Shown one piece after another: positions 25,440 through 34,868 of a stretch of 64,000 nt of DNA (its first letter is position 1; each line of letters opens with the position of its first letter). The position numbers and the translations under genes were made by a program. This DNA is from Sterolibacterium sp. (GTDB lineage Bacteria > Pseudomonadota > Gammaproteobacteria > Burkholderiales > Rhodocyclaceae). The notes under the pieces were generated by a model that had not been told where the DNA came from, made no database searches, and saw only the letters and a list, made by a program, of their open reading frames with translations. The stretch lies in NCBI GenBank assembly GCA_028713555.1, contig JAQTOA010000001.1, positions 62,001 to 126,000 on the forward strand, in the 5' to 3' direction.

Positions 25440-26501
25440 ATGCCTTATCGCAAAGCCCCATTTACCCTCCAAAAACATGACATGCCGGTCATGGCTCTTT
25501 TTGCCAATGCGGTGGAGTTGGCAACGGGCCAGGCGCAAATTGACTTGCTATCACCCGGACACCTTGCGCTAGACCCTAGAAACCGTGGCGGACGCTATGG
25601 CGTGTGGGTACGCTATGGGGCGGACGGCAAGCCGAGGCGGAGCTATGTTGGGGCAGAAGGGTCTGAGCAATACCTGGCTGCACTTGCATCTCTCGAAGAA
25701 CTTAAACAGCTGCAAAGCCAGGCTAAGAAATTGCGACTACTGGGTTTTTCGGCAGTGGAGCATGACGCAGCCCTTGTGCTCGGTGAGCTGTGCAATGCAG
25801 GCATTTTCACCGGAGGCGGGATTCTCGTCGGTACCCGCGCGTTTGGTTCCATTCTGAATCACCTTGGATACAAAGCAAAGCCCTTCCTGAGCACGCAAGA
25901 TGTCGATATTGCACGGCTCAACACCATCAAGCTTGCGGCTCCCCTGCCAGAGGGTGGTTTTGCCGGGCTACTCAAACAGACCGGACTCCGCTTTGTTCCC
26001 GTGATGGGACTAGAACGCCCGCCCGGACCCCCGACTTCTTACAAGGTCGTTGGGCGTGACCTCAAGGTCGACCTCTTGGTGCCAGCCGCGGTTTCTGCGC
26101 GGCCTTACGCGACGCGCAGTGTTTCAGAGCTTGATGCCCATGCCATTACACTTCCGTTCCTCGATTACTTGATAGCGGAGTCCTGGACCACGATGGTTAT
26201 CGGGCGCGACCAGCTTATCCCGGTCCGGTGTCCTCAGCCCGCGCGCTATTGCTTGCATAAGCTGGTGGTAGCGGCCCTGCGCTCGGGGCAGGAAAACCCG
26301 AAAATCGAAAAGGACACGATACAGGCAGGTATCCTCGCTGTCATCCTGGCCGAGGAAGACTCAGCCTCACTTGAGGAAGCTGCTGCTGCGCTAACGCCTA
26401 AGATGACCCAGCATGCGAAGAAGACCATGCTCCGGCTGGAGAAGTTGCTGGCTAGTGAATATCCAGCAGCCCTGGAATTGATGCGGCGGCTAGTGTGCTG
26501 A
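25440..26501 (+). CDS. NTP_transf_8 (GSU2403-like) nucleotidyltransferase-fold protein
   Basis: 353 residues, matching the NTP_transf_8 family, proteins with a nucleotidyltransferase fold and no settled function. An N-terminal segment reads GRYGVWVRYGADGKPRRSYVG (about 51-70). The core follows, with GGGILVGTRAFGSILNHLGY (about 127-146) and TQDVDIA, whose two Asp would bind metal and nucleotide, near residue 155. The C-terminal half is helical. No Shine-Dalgarno is seen before the first ATG; a second Met is at residue 15. It stands alone, without a partner gene, between rpmG and mscS, behind two inverted repeats. It may be an acquired accessory gene; a toxin-like role is possible but unproven. 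Confidence 0.8.
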   Translation: MPYRKAPFTLQKHDMPVMALFANAVELATGQAQIDLLSPGHLALDPRNRGGRYGVWVRYGADGKPRRSYVGAEGSEQYLAALASLEELKQLQSQAKKLRLLGFSAVEHDAALVLGELCNAGIFTGGGILVGTRAFGSILNHLGYKAKPFLSTQDVDIARLNTIKLAAPLPEGGFAGLLKQTGLRFVPVMGLERPPGPPTSYKVVGRDLKVDLLVPAAVSARPYATRSVSELDAHAITLPFLDYLIAESWTTMVIGRDQLIPVRCPQPARYCLHKLVVAALRSGQENPKIEKDTIQAGILAVILAEEDSASLEEAAAALTPKMTQHAKKTMLRLEKLLASEYPAALELMRRLVC

Positions 26502-26639
26502 AAATATTAGTGGTGGTTGAAATGCACCAGCACACTGGTCATGAGGCATTCGCCATGATGATTATGACATCGGGTTGGAACTATCGGGAGTTTTTGGCCA
26601 ACGGCTTATTAACACCTTTTGCAGTGCCGAACCAACCCG

Positions 26640-27911
26640 CTACCCTTCGATCATGTGCACTTCGCGCTGCGGATAGGGTATTTCGATGCCCGCGGACCGG
26701 AACCCGCGCCAGATCGCCAGATTGATGTCGGAGCGCAATCTCAGCGTGCCTACTTGGGGATCGTCAACCCAGAAACCGAGTTCCAGATTGATGCCGGAAT
26801 CGGCAAAGGCCAGCAGGAAAGCCTGCGGCTCCGGATCGGCGAGCACACGCGGCTGAGTCCTTGCTGCATCCACCATGATACGCATCGCCTGCTCGATATC
26901 ACTGTCATAGCCGATCTGCACCGACAGGACGATACGGATATGCGGATCGGTGTAAGACTCGTTAAGCACCACGGAACCCACCAGAATTTCGTTGGGGACG
27001 ATGGCCTCGACGCCGCTCAAACCCTTCAGCACCGTGTAGCGTGTGGTGATCTGTGTGACCTGGCCGCGCTCGCTGCCGACGCTGATGATGTTGCCGATGC
27101 GGATGGAACGATCGAGCAGGAGGATAAAACCGGAGACATAGCTGCTGGCGATCTTTTGCAGGCCAAAGCCGATGCCGACGCCGAGCGCTCCGCCGAACAC
27201 CGAGAGCGTAGTCAGGTCGATGCCGACCATGGGCAAGCCGACCAATACCGCCAGCAATATCAGCAGCGCCTTGGCCAGGCGGGTAAACACCACGCGCAAG
27301 TTGCCGTCAAGTCCTTCGGCGCGCATCAGGCGATCTTCTATCAGGCCGCTTGCCCAAATCACCGCCAGCAGCGTCACCAGCAGCGCGGCACAGGCTTGCA
27401 CGATCTGCCAGAGATTAAACTGCTGCTTGCCCAGGGAGAAACTCACTCCTTCCAGCATGTCGATGAGTTCCGGCAGCAAGCCGGTGATATGCAGGGCGAC
27501 GATGCCCCACACCAGCAGCGCGAACAGCCGTTCGAATGACCCCAGCCAGCCGGAATTGCCGAAACTCAGGCGCAGCACATAGAACACCGCGCGGATCACG
27601 GCCAGCGAAGCCAGCAGCGGGATCGCCAGGGTCAGCAGATGGACGCTCAACCAGTTCCTCAGCACCGCCCGTGCCAGCACCACCAGTGCCAAGGCCAGCA
27701 AGGGGAAAGTCAGCCGCTTCAATCCGCCTTGGCCATAGCGCCAGGCCAGCCGGTCATCCATGCTGTGGCTGCTGGCACGACTGCGCACCCTGCGCTCGGC
27801 GAAGTAGGCCAGCGCCAGACACAGCAACAGGACGCCGATCTGCCATAGCAGGTCGGGCTGCTGCAGATACCGCCAGAAATCGCCGAGCAGGTTGGAAATT
27901 TCGTTCGGCAT
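26640..27911 (-). CDS. MscS-family mechanosensitive channel
   Basis: A 423-residue inner-membrane protein with about five N-terminal helices and a C-terminal MscS core. The pore-lining helix region reads SVFGGALGVGIGFGLQKIASSYVSGFILLLDRSIRIGN, which is the MscS signature with its Gly/Ala packing. The beta domain follows with ITTRYTVLKGLSGVEAIVPNE. It should open on membrane tension and release solutes during osmotic downshock. It is convergent with the NTP_transf_8 gene and three or fewer bases from the PLD-family gene. The 138 bases 26502-26639 show nothing recognisable. Confidence 0.92.
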   Translation of the reverse strand: MPNEISNLLGDFWRYLQQPDLLWQIGVLLLCLALAYFAERRVRSRASSHSMDDRLAWRYGQGGLKRLTFPLLALALVVLARAVLRNWLSVHLLTLAIPLLASLAVIRAVFYVLRLSFGNSGWLGSFERLFALLVWGIVALHITGLLPELIDMLEGVSFSLGKQQFNLWQIVQACAALLVTLLAVIWASGLIEDRLMRAEGLDGNLRVVFTRLAKALLILLAVLVGLPMVGIDLTTLSVFGGALGVGIGFGLQKIASSYVSGFILLLDRSIRIGNIISVGSERGQVTQITTRYTVLKGLSGVEAIVPNEILVGSVVLNESYTDPHIRIVLSVQIGYDSDIEQAMRIMVDAARTQPRVLADPEPQAFLLAFADSGINLELGFWVDDPQVGTLRLRSDINLAIWRGFRSAGIEIPYPQREVHMIEG

Positions 27912-27913
27912 GA

Positions 27914-28477
27914 TTATTCCTGTAGCCCTGACGGATACGCCAAGGCTTCGCCGCGATGACGCCGCCAGTTGTCGAGGTAGGCGCGCGCGAGGGCCGGGTT
28001 GTCGCGCAGGATCAGCAGGTTCTCGGCATTGCGGGCTTGCGCCGAATAGGTAAGGTTGTAGCTGCCGGTGATCACCACACTGCTCGTCTCGTGAGGATCG
28101 ATGAGCAGGATTTTATTATGTGCGGCGGCATAACGCACCTCCAGCCAAATCGGGATGCCGGCGGCCGCAAGCTGCGGTATCTGGCTGTTCTCTCCCTTGA
28201 CCAGCATCTCGCGGTCGGCCAGGATCTCGACCGTGACGCCGCGCTGTTTGGCTTCGACCAAGGCATGCGCCAGAGCACGGCTGGTGAGCAGGTAAACCTG
28301 GACATAAATTTCTCGCCGCGCTCCCTGCAATGCCCGCAGAATGGCACCTTCGGCATCGTCCCAAGGGGTGAAGGCGTATTCGACGCTGCCGACCGCTGGA
28401 AGCGGCTCGCGCGCCGCGACCGGCAACGCCAACCACAGGGCAGCGAAGCCGACGAACAACGCGGCAAATTTTTTCAT
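27914..28477 (-). CDS. Phospholipase D-family (Nuc-type) exported protein
   Basis: 187 residues with a Sec signal peptide (MKKFAALFVGFAALWLALPVAA). A single HKD motif, HNKILLID, is near residue 130 and is followed by SYNLTYSAQARNAEN, as in the small Nuc endonuclease group whose members work as dimers. It probably cleaves phosphodiester bonds of nucleic acid in the periplasm. The ATG at 28477 overlaps the rsmB stop by four bases. A much longer frame extends upstream antisense-like into rsmB and is not the gene. Confidence 0.85.
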   Translation of the reverse strand: MKKFAALFVGFAALWLALPVAAREPLPAVGSVEYAFTPWDDAEGAILRALQGARREIYVQVYLLTSRALAHALVEAKQRGVTVEILADREMLVKGENSQIPQLAAAGIPIWLEVRYAAAHNKILLIDPHETSSVVITGSYNLTYSAQARNAENLLILRDNPALARAYLDNWRRHRGEALAYPSGLQE

Positions 28478-29763
28478 TTCGTTCTTTCCAGCACGGCGGC
28501 ATAGAAGCCGTCGGTGCCATGAACATGCGGCGACAGGCGCATGTCGCTCGCGTCGGTGCCGCAATCGATCTGTATCCCCTGCTGTGCCAGTGTTTCTTTC
28601 GCAGAAAGCCGGTGGAAATCGGCGTGCGCGGCGAGGAAAGCATCGACCACCGCCTCGTTCTCCTCCGTCAAGATGCTGCAGGTCGCATACACCAAGCGTC
28701 CGCCCGGCTTCACCAGGCGCGAGGCGCCGGCCAGGATGCCGCCTTGCTTGTGCGACAGTTCCTCGATGCTCTGCAGCGTTTGCCGCCATTTCAAGTCGGG
28801 ATTGCGCCGTAGCGTACCTAATCCGCTGCAGGGCGCATCGACCAGCACCCGATCGATCTTGCCGGCCAGGCGTTTGACGTGGATATCGTTCTCGCTGGCA
28901 ATGCAGACCGGATGCATGTTGGACAGGCCGCTGCGCGCCACGCGCGGCTTGAGTTTCGCCAGGCGCTTGAGGGAAACGTCGAAGGCATAGAGTCTGCCGG
29001 TGGAACGCATCATATCCCCCAGCAGCAAGGTTTTGCCACCGGCGCCGGCGCAAAAATCCACCACCATCTCGCCGCGTTTCGGGGCCAGCAGGTAACCGAG
29101 CAACTGGCTGCCTTCATCCTGCACCTCGATCGCGCCATCGAGATACAGCGGATGTTTTTGCAGTGCCGGCTTGCCTTTCAGCCGGATGCCGAGCGGCGCG
29201 TAACGGCACGGCTCGGCAGCAATGCCTTCGGCGGCGAGTCGCGCCAGCACGTCCTCGCGCTTGGCTTTGCGGGAATTGACGCGCAAATCCAGCGGCGCGC
29301 TCTGGTTCAGTCCGCGCGCCAGTTCAAGCAACCCGGTTTCGGACCATCGTGTCAGCAACCGTTCCACCAACCAATCCGGGAAGTCGGCCTGATCGGCAAG
29401 AGACAGCGCAGGCTCGGGCCGCGACTTGAACTCCAGCAGCCAGTCCTTTTCCGACGCAGAAACAAGTTCCGCCAGTTGCCGTTGAGCGATGCCGCTGAAG
29501 CGCAGCAGCGAAGCCAGCACCAGCCAGCGCGGGCTTTTTGCCGGGTGCACCAGTTTTTCCAGCAGTCGTTTGCGGCGCAAGACGGCATAACAAGTCTCTG
29601 CGACGAAACTGCGCTCGCGACCGCCGAGTGTGCGGTGCACACGGAAATAAGCCGACAGCACGGCATCGGCCGGCTGCGTGAAATCAAGCAAGAGGGTTAA
29701 CGCATCGCTGGCATGATCGATCATGGCGGAGTTGATACGCGTGGAGAACGATGTGTGCATCAT
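28474..29763 (-). CDS. rsmB: 16S rRNA m5C967 methyltransferase RsmB-like
   Basis: A 429-residue SAM-dependent RNA cytosine methyltransferase. The N-terminal part is NusB-like (ALTLLLDFTQPADAVL...RSFVAETCYAVLRRK). The catalytic domain has DFCAGAGGKTLLL (SAM motif I, about residue 240), VDAPCSGLGTLRRNPD with the PCS Cys (about 310) and YATCSILTEENE with the nucleophilic TC Cys (about 365). It starts directly after the DUF3108 gene stop and is coupled to the PLD-family gene, forming purN-DUF3108-rsmB-PLD. Confidence 0.92.
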   Translation of the reverse strand: MMHTSFSTRINSAMIDHASDALTLLLDFTQPADAVLSAYFRVHRTLGGRERSFVAETCYAVLRRKRLLEKLVHPAKSPRWLVLASLLRFSGIAQRQLAELVSASEKDWLLEFKSRPEPALSLADQADFPDWLVERLLTRWSETGLLELARGLNQSAPLDLRVNSRKAKREDVLARLAAEGIAAEPCRYAPLGIRLKGKPALQKHPLYLDGAIEVQDEGSQLLGYLLAPKRGEMVVDFCAGAGGKTLLLGDMMRSTGRLYAFDVSLKRLAKLKPRVARSGLSNMHPVCIASENDIHVKRLAGKIDRVLVDAPCSGLGTLRRNPDLKWRQTLQSIEELSHKQGGILAGASRLVKPGGRLVYATCSILTEENEAVVDAFLAAHADFHRLSAKETLAQQGIQIDCGTDASDMRLSPHVHGTDGFYAAVLERTK

Positions 29764-30822
29764 CTATGGTTTCCTGGTGGAGACTTGCATGCCATCGAGT
29801 TCGATGTCTTCGGCAATCTGGTCGAAACGATCGCCTTGGCGGTCGGTATAACGTATCTTCAGCGGCAGACCGTGCAGATCGAGAGCCGCCCAGATATCGA
29901 TCGCCTCGACTCCGGCGGCACTGCGCAAATGCAGCGTGCGCATATCGCCCTGCCTGGTCGCCAGGGTTTCTTCGCCAAGGACTTCAAATGCGTAGCGCTC
30001 GAACTTGCGGCCCGTTGCGACCATGATCTCGCTTATCTCGTGCGCCGGCCAGGGAAACACCGCGCTGATTTGATAAAACATGCTGAGCATGTCCTGCGCC
30101 CCGGACACCAACGGCATTTCACGCTGGCCACCACTGCTGAGCATCACTTTCATTCCAGTCCAGTTGAAGCTAGCGGCATCGCCGGCGACACCGTTCTTTT
30201 CCGTGCGGAACTCGCTCGGGCGCAATCCTGCCGCACCGATCTCACCCTCGCTCGACTGCATCACCCGTGCCGGCTTGAATACTGCGGCAATCCCGGTAGT
30301 TTCGGTCACGCTGCTCAGCGTATAGCGTTTGCCGTCATGGCGCCAGCGATGCAGCGACTGGCCGATAACAAAACCTTGATCGCCACGGCTGATGGCAAAG
30401 CGAATGCTCCCTTGCTGGGGCAAGGCCGGCTCTGGCGGAACACCCGTCGCGTTGGAGGCTGTAGCCACAGGTGTAGCAGGCTCAGATGGCACAGTAGACG
30501 CGGTCCCCGCCGAGTCCCGGGGTGGGGGTTCCGTCATGTTGGGGGGCAGCGCCGGAGGCAACTCGATAGCAGGCGCTCCGACTCCCGGTGCGGGTGATGT
30601 TGGAGCAATGGGTTGCCGCGTTTTGTGTTGTCGCGGCGCCGAATGAGAAGAAGGGACAGCGGTTTTACGGACCAGGGCAGGCGCCAGATGAGCCTCAAGT
30701 AGTGATGGCGACTCGGGCGACAGTGCCTCGTCGGACGCGGGCAAATACCAGCCCGGCGCAACCAGCAGGCCGAGGTGCAACAGCAGCGAAAATAGCAGCG
30801 CCAGCGCCAAGCGTTGGGTCAT
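29764..30822 (-). CDS. DUF3108-domain protein with a TonB-like N-terminus
   Basis: 352 residues. One N-terminal membrane anchor (ALALLFSLLLHLGLLV) is followed by a Pro/Ala/Ser-rich linker of about 120 residues, then the DUF3108 domain (about 145-352), a beta-rich region with RFAISRGDQGFVIGQSLHRW, a SMFYQIS segment and a C-terminal LPLKIRYTDRQGD. The layout resembles TonB-type envelope proteins whose linker crosses the periplasm. Function unknown. It overlaps purN by four bases, a pairing common in betaproteobacteria. Confidence 0.82.
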   Translation of the reverse strand: MTQRLALALLFSLLLHLGLLVAPGWYLPASDEALSPESPSLLEAHLAPALVRKTAVPSSHSAPRQHKTRQPIAPTSPAPGVGAPAIELPPALPPNMTEPPPRDSAGTASTVPSEPATPVATASNATGVPPEPALPQQGSIRFAISRGDQGFVIGQSLHRWRHDGKRYTLSSVTETTGIAAVFKPARVMQSSEGEIGAAGLRPSEFRTEKNGVAGDAASFNWTGMKVMLSSGGQREMPLVSGAQDMLSMFYQISAVFPWPAHEISEIMVATGRKFERYAFEVLGEETLATRQGDMRTLHLRSAAGVEAIDIWAALDLHGLPLKIRYTDRQGDRFDQIAEDIELDGMQVSTRKP

Positions 30823-31457
30823 TGCCCAGCTGGCGCAATCATAGACGTGTCGCAGGACTGCTCGCCATCGAGCAATACCTGCCCGGCGTCAGTCAGACGT
30901 ATACGCCTTTCAACCAACCAGCGCATCGCCCGTGGATAGATGACGTGCTCCTGAACCAGCACGCGTGCTGCCAAGGATTCTTCGGTGTCTCCAGGCAGCA
31001 CAGGAACGGCGGCCTGGATCAGGATCGGCCCCGAATCGAGGTCAGGGGTAACGAAATGCACTGTACAGCCATGGATTTTGACCCCCGCGGCAAGCGCCGC
31101 GGCATGGGTGTGCATGCCGGGGAAAGCCGGCAATAATGACGGATGTATGTTCACCAGGCGCCCTTGGTAGCGCCGCACGAAGTCCTCGCCAAGAATGCGC
31201 ATGAAGCCGGCCAGAAGCACCAGATCGGGCCGATGAGTTTCGATTGCGGCGCTCAAGGCGGCATCGAAATTGGCGCGCGCCGGGTAGTCGCGGTGATCGA
31301 CCACAGCCGTCGCCAGGCCGCGCGCCCGCGCATACGCCAAGCCTTCGGCGGCCGGCCGGTTGCTGATCACGGCAATCTTGCATTCGGGCGGATTCGCCTC
31401 CACCAGTGCCCGCATATTGCTGCCGCGGCCGGAAATTAATATGACAATGGATTTCAT
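30819..31457 (-). CDS. purN: Phosphoribosylglycinamide formyltransferase
   Basis: A 212-residue GAR transformylase of purine synthesis, transferring the formyl group of 10-formyl-THF to GAR. The N-terminal ISGRGSNM binds phosphoribosyl, the catalytic Asn and His are in VNIHPSLLPAFPG (about residue 105), and the catalytic Asp is in VHFVTPDLDSGPIL (about residue 142). It is full length with an ATG at 31457. Between it and the MAPEG gene (31458-31668) no gene or clear signal is seen. Confidence 0.96.
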   Translation of the reverse strand: MKSIVILISGRGSNMRALVEANPPECKIAVISNRPAAEGLAYARARGLATAVVDHRDYPARANFDAALSAAIETHRPDLVLLAGFMRILGEDFVRRYQGRLVNIHPSLLPAFPGMHTHAAALAAGVKIHGCTVHFVTPDLDSGPILIQAAVPVLPGDTEESLAARVLVQEHVIYPRAMRWLVERRIRLTDAGQVLLDGEQSCDTSMIAPAGQ

Positions 31458-31668
31458 TTGGAGAAATTCGGAAGGTGAGAAGGGTTATCTTTCCGTGCAT
31501 TACGCACGGCCAGTATCGGCAGGCCGGGAAGCAGGAGAGGGGACATGTCGAATCATAACGCAAAGCCGACTTTGAGCCTATTTCAGTGGGGAAAGAAGCA
31601 TGCCTATTGTATGCGCTGATGACCACAGGCTATAGTGTGGCAACCTTCCATCGTCAGAGGAGCACGCC

Positions 31669-32064
31669 ATGACTTCCCTTCCGCTAACTTCGCTGGTTAC
31701 CTTGCTGGTGGTCCTGCTGATGTTCGTCACGGCGCTGAATGTGGGCCGGGCCCGGGGACGCTACGGCATCAAGGCGCCCGCCACGACCGGACACGAAATG
31801 TTCGACCGTGCCTTTCGCGTCCAGATGAATACACTCGAGAGTGCCGCGATCATGTTGCCGGCCCTGTGGCTTTTTGCGGGATTCGTCAGCGACCCGGTAG
31901 CCGGGATTTTGGGTACCCTCTGGCTGATCGCGCGCGTCTGGTATGCCATCGCCTATCAGAACGATCCCGCCAAGCGGAGTGGCGGTTTCGGCCTTTCCTT
32001 CCTGGTGTTTGTCGGACTCTGGCTTGGCGCGCTCTGGAGCGTAGTGAAAGTGATACTGCATTGA
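31669..32064 (+). CDS. MAPEG-family membrane protein
   Basis: 131 residues with four hydrophobic helices and the MAPEG pattern: an N-terminal helix, [32 protein letters not shown] (the conserved Glu/Asn/Arg cluster near residue 50), and [26 protein letters not shown]. Eukaryotic relatives are glutathione transferases or peroxidases of membranes; the bacterial role is not defined. GAGGAG precedes the ATG. The stop overlaps the recQ start by one base (TGATG), so it is co-translated with recQ, an unusual partner. Confidence 0.87.
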   Translation: MTSLPLTSLVTLLVVLLMFVTALNVGRARGRYGIKAPATTGHEMFDRAFRVQMNTLESAAIMLPALWLFAGFVSDPVAGILGTLWLIARVWYAIAYQNDPAKRSGGFGLSFLVFVGLWLGALWSVVKVILH

Positions 32065-33896
32065 TGGTCGGCGCTGCCCCTTCCTGCGGCGGGCAGCCGA
32101 TCACCGCCCTCTCCATCCTCAACGACACTTTCGGCTACCCCGCCTTCCGCGGCCGACAGGCGGAAATCATCGGCCACCTCGCCGGCGGCGGCGACGCGCT
32201 GGTGCTGATGCCAACCGGCGGCGGCAAATCGCTCTGCTATCAGATCCCGGCGTTGTTGCGGACAGGCACCGCCATCGTCGTCTCGCCGCTGATCGCGCTG
32301 ATGCAGGACCAGGTAGCGGCGCTCACTGAAGCCGGCGTGCGCGCCGCCTTCCTCAACTCGTCGCTGCCCGCCGACCAGGCTAGCGCCGTCGAGCGCGGCT
32401 TTGCGCATGGCGACTACGACCTGCTGTATGTCGCGCCGGAGCGGCTGATGACGCCGCGTTTCATGAACCTGCTCGAACAGGCGGCGGCCGGCAACAAGCT
32501 GGCGCTGTTCGCCATCGACGAAGCGCACTGCGTCTCGCAGTGGGGCCACGACTTCCGCCCCGAGTATTTGCAGCTCTCCGCCCTGCCGGAGCACTTCCCG
32601 CAGGTGCCGCGCATCGCCCTCACGGCGACGGCCGACGAGGTCACGCGCGACGAGATCGTTACCAACCTGCACCTCGAAAGCGCGCGCATCTTCATCGCCA
32701 GCTTCGACCGGCCCAACATCCGCTACCAGATCGTCGAGAAGGCCAACGCCCGCGCCCAGTTGCTGGCCTTCCTGCGTGCCGAGCACGATGGCGAGGCCGG
32801 CATCGTGTATTGCCTGTCGCGGCGCAAGGTCGAAGAGACGGCGGCCTTCCTGGTCGACGCGGGCCTGCGCGCCCTGCCCTACCATGCCGGCATGGATACT
32901 CTTGATCGCAGCCGCAACCAGGAAACCTTCCTGCGCGAAGACGGGGTGGTGATGGTGGCAACCATTGCCTTCGGCATGGGCATCGACAAGCCCGATGTGC
33001 GCTTCGTCGCGCACCTCGACCTGCCCAAAAGCATCGAGGGCTACTACCAGGAGACCGGCCGCGCCGGGCGCGACGGCCTGCCCGCCGACGCCTGGATGGC
33101 CTACGGTCTGGCCGACGTGGTGCAGCAGCGGCGCATGATCGACGAATCCGAAGCCGACGAGCGCCACAAGCGCGTGTCGACGGCCAAGCTCGACGCCCTG
33201 CTCGGCCTGTGCGAGACCACGGCTTGCCGCCGCGTGCGCCTGCTCGGCTATTTCGGCGAAGACAGCGGTCCCTGCGGCAACTGCGACACCTGCCTCAACC
33301 CGCCCGAGACTTGGGACGGCACGGAGGCAGTGCGCAAGGCATTGTCCTGCGTCTATCGCACCGGCCAGCGCTTCGGCGCCGGGCATGTCATCGACGTGCT
33401 GATCGGCAAGGACGGCGAGCGCATGCAGCACTGGCGCCACCACGAGCTGTCCACCTTCGGCATCGGCGCGGAAATTTCCGACAGGGAATGGCGCGGCATC
33501 TTCCGCCAACTGGTGGCGCTCGGCCTGCTGGCAGTTGACCACGCCCACGGCGCGTTGCATCTCACCGACGCCAGCCGGCCGGTGCTGAAGGGCGAGCAAA
33601 GCGTGGCCCTGCGCCGGCAGGCGGAGAAGAAAAAAACCGCCAAGACGCGTAGCCGCCGGATCGAGGCCGAACTCGGTACCGACCAACAGCTTCTATGGGA
33701 GCGCCTGCGCGCCTGGCGCAGCGAGACGGCGAAAACCCACGGCTTACCCGCCTACGTCATCCTGCACGACGCCACGCTGCTGGAACTGGTGCGCCAACGG
33801 CCGGGAAACCTGGGCACACTGCGCCAGATTCCGGGCATCGGCGCGCACAAACTGGAGAATTACGGGGATGCGCTGCTCGAATTGCTGAGTTCGTAG
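32064..33896 (+). CDS. recQ: ATP-dependent DNA helicase RecQ
   Basis: A 610-residue 3'-5' helicase for recombination and replication repair. Helicase motifs: [11 protein letters not shown] (Walker A, about residue 52), [18 protein letters not shown] (motif II with the RecQ loop) and the C-terminal core with [12 protein letters not shown] and GRAGRDG. The zinc-binding region CRR...CGNCDTC is at about 390-415, then the RQC winged helix and an HRDC domain (about 530-610) ending [12 protein letters not shown]. The ATG at 32064 gives normal RecQ length; a 753-codon frame from 31635 reads through the MAPEG gene in another phase and is not used. Confidence 0.97.
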   Translation: MVGAAPSCGGQPITALSILNDTFGYPAFRGRQAEIIGHLAGGGDALVLMPTGGGKSLCYQIPALLRTGTAIVVSPLIALMQDQVAALTEAGVRAAFLNSSLPADQASAVERGFAHGDYDLLYVAPERLMTPRFMNLLEQAAAGNKLALFAIDEAHCVSQWGHDFRPEYLQLSALPEHFPQVPRIALTATADEVTRDEIVTNLHLESARIFIASFDRPNIRYQIVEKANARAQLLAFLRAEHDGEAGIVYCLSRRKVEETAAFLVDAGLRALPYHAGMDTLDRSRNQETFLREDGVVMVATIAFGMGIDKPDVRFVAHLDLPKSIEGYYQETGRAGRDGLPADAWMAYGLADVVQQRRMIDESEADERHKRVSTAKLDALLGLCETTACRRVRLLGYFGEDSGPCGNCDTCLNPPETWDGTEAVRKALSCVYRTGQRFGAGHVIDVLIGKDGERMQHWRHHELSTFGIGAEISDREWRGIFRQLVALGLLAVDHAHGALHLTDASRPVLKGEQSVALRRQAEKKKTAKTRSRRIEAELGTDQQLLWERLRAWRSETAKTHGLPAYVILHDATLLELVRQRPGNLGTLRQIPGIGAHKLENYGDALLELLSS

Positions 33897-33964
33897 AAAG
33901 GCCAGATACCCGTCGTCTAAGGACTCGTCCTAACTAAAATTCGTACTAGCGGCCAGTCAGATGG

Positions 33965-34068
33965 CTCCTCTCCCTTCAAGGGGGAGGACGGGAGGGGGAT
34001 GGGTTATATGAACGCAACGACCGACCCATCCCTACCCCAGCCCTCCCCTTGAAGGGGAGGGAGATGAG
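33965..34068. repeat. MITE-like or REP-like inverted repeat of about 104 bp
   Basis: Two long imperfect arms meet around a 19-base centre. The outer part reads CTCCTCTCCC on the left and GGGAGATGAG on the right. Each arm has its own internal hairpin (CCCTTCAAGGGGG and CCCCTTGAAGGGG), and the inner ends are ATGGGT/ACCCAT. The right arm contains CCCCAGCCC, the complement of the GGGCTGGGG core at 191-230. It lies between convergent recQ and the FecR-domain gene and may also act as their terminator. The flanking 33897-33964 shows nothing else. Confidence 0.75.
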
Positions 34069-34070
34069 TA

Positions 34071-34823
34071 TCACTCCCCGCCGATCACGCCCGCTTGATT
34101 CTTGGCCGCATTGCCGCGACCCACCGCGCTTGCACTGGTATTGCTGGTGCTGGCATCGATGCGGGTATTGCCGCGAATCCTGGTCCTGCCGGCGGCGCCC
34201 GATTTCCCGTCGCCGCTCTGCGCGCCCCCGGACTGCAGGTAGCTGGGTGGCGTGTCCGGACTGCTGACATAGGCGCTCTGCCCTTCCGCTACGGCAAAGC
34301 TGCCGGCGCGATTGGTGACCGAAATCTCGCCTTTGTCGACGCTGACGTGCAAGCCGTCCTTGAGGTTCGCCGAATAGTCCGTGCCGCGAATGCCGATGGT
34401 CGCCGTCGCCGTGTAAACAGCGTAGGCAGGACGATTGATCTTGCCGATCATGCCGGTGAGGGTGCGGAAACCGCCTTTGAGCAGGCTGAAAAAGCCTTTC
34501 TCCTTGCCATCGGCTTTGCCGTGGTAAACATATTCATCCACCCGGAATTCCGATCGGGGCTGCAACTGAACCAGGGATTCGTCGCTGAAGCGGATCTCGG
34601 CCTGGCCTTCCTTGCCGGTGACCACGGTCTCGCCCTGATCAAGCGCAGCGCCTTTGCGCAAGACGCGCGTCTTGCCGTCTATCGCCACAATCCGCGCATC
34701 GCCGGAGACATACACCAAGGTACCAACGCCGGCTGCCGCGGCATGGCCGGCGAACAGCCAGCACAACGCCAACAGAAGCCATTGCAACGGTTCGAATAAG
34801 GGGCGGGTCGAAGTCACGGGCAT
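34071..34823 (-). CDS. FecR-domain exported protein
   Basis: 250 residues. A signal peptide (LLLALCWLFAGHAAAA) is followed by a FecR-like domain (about 32-190) with VYVSGDARI, KGAALDQGETVVTGKEGQAEIRFSD and TIGIRGTDYSA. The Gly/Ser/Thr/Asn-rich C-terminal tail (SGDGKSGAAGRTRIRGNTR...) is low in complexity. FecR domains of this exported type occur in envelope sensing and surface structure loci; no partner sigma factor or receptor is nearby. The gene ends three bases from the inverted repeat. Confidence 0.85.
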   Translation of the reverse strand: MPVTSTRPLFEPLQWLLLALCWLFAGHAAAAGVGTLVYVSGDARIVAIDGKTRVLRKGAALDQGETVVTGKEGQAEIRFSDESLVQLQPRSEFRVDEYVYHGKADGKEKGFFSLLKGGFRTLTGMIGKINRPAYAVYTATATIGIRGTDYSANLKDGLHVSVDKGEISVTNRAGSFAVAEGQSAYVSSPDTPPSYLQSGGAQSGDGKSGAAGRTRIRGNTRIDASTSNTSASAVGRGNAAKNQAGVIGGE

Positions 34824-34868
34824 ACTCTATTTGAAATTTTCCGAGACGGCAATTCGACGCGAATCCAA

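Noticed and set aside
31956-33686. Antisense frame over recQ (576 codons)
   Set aside because: Codon bias of recQ leaves the opposite strand open; no protein features.
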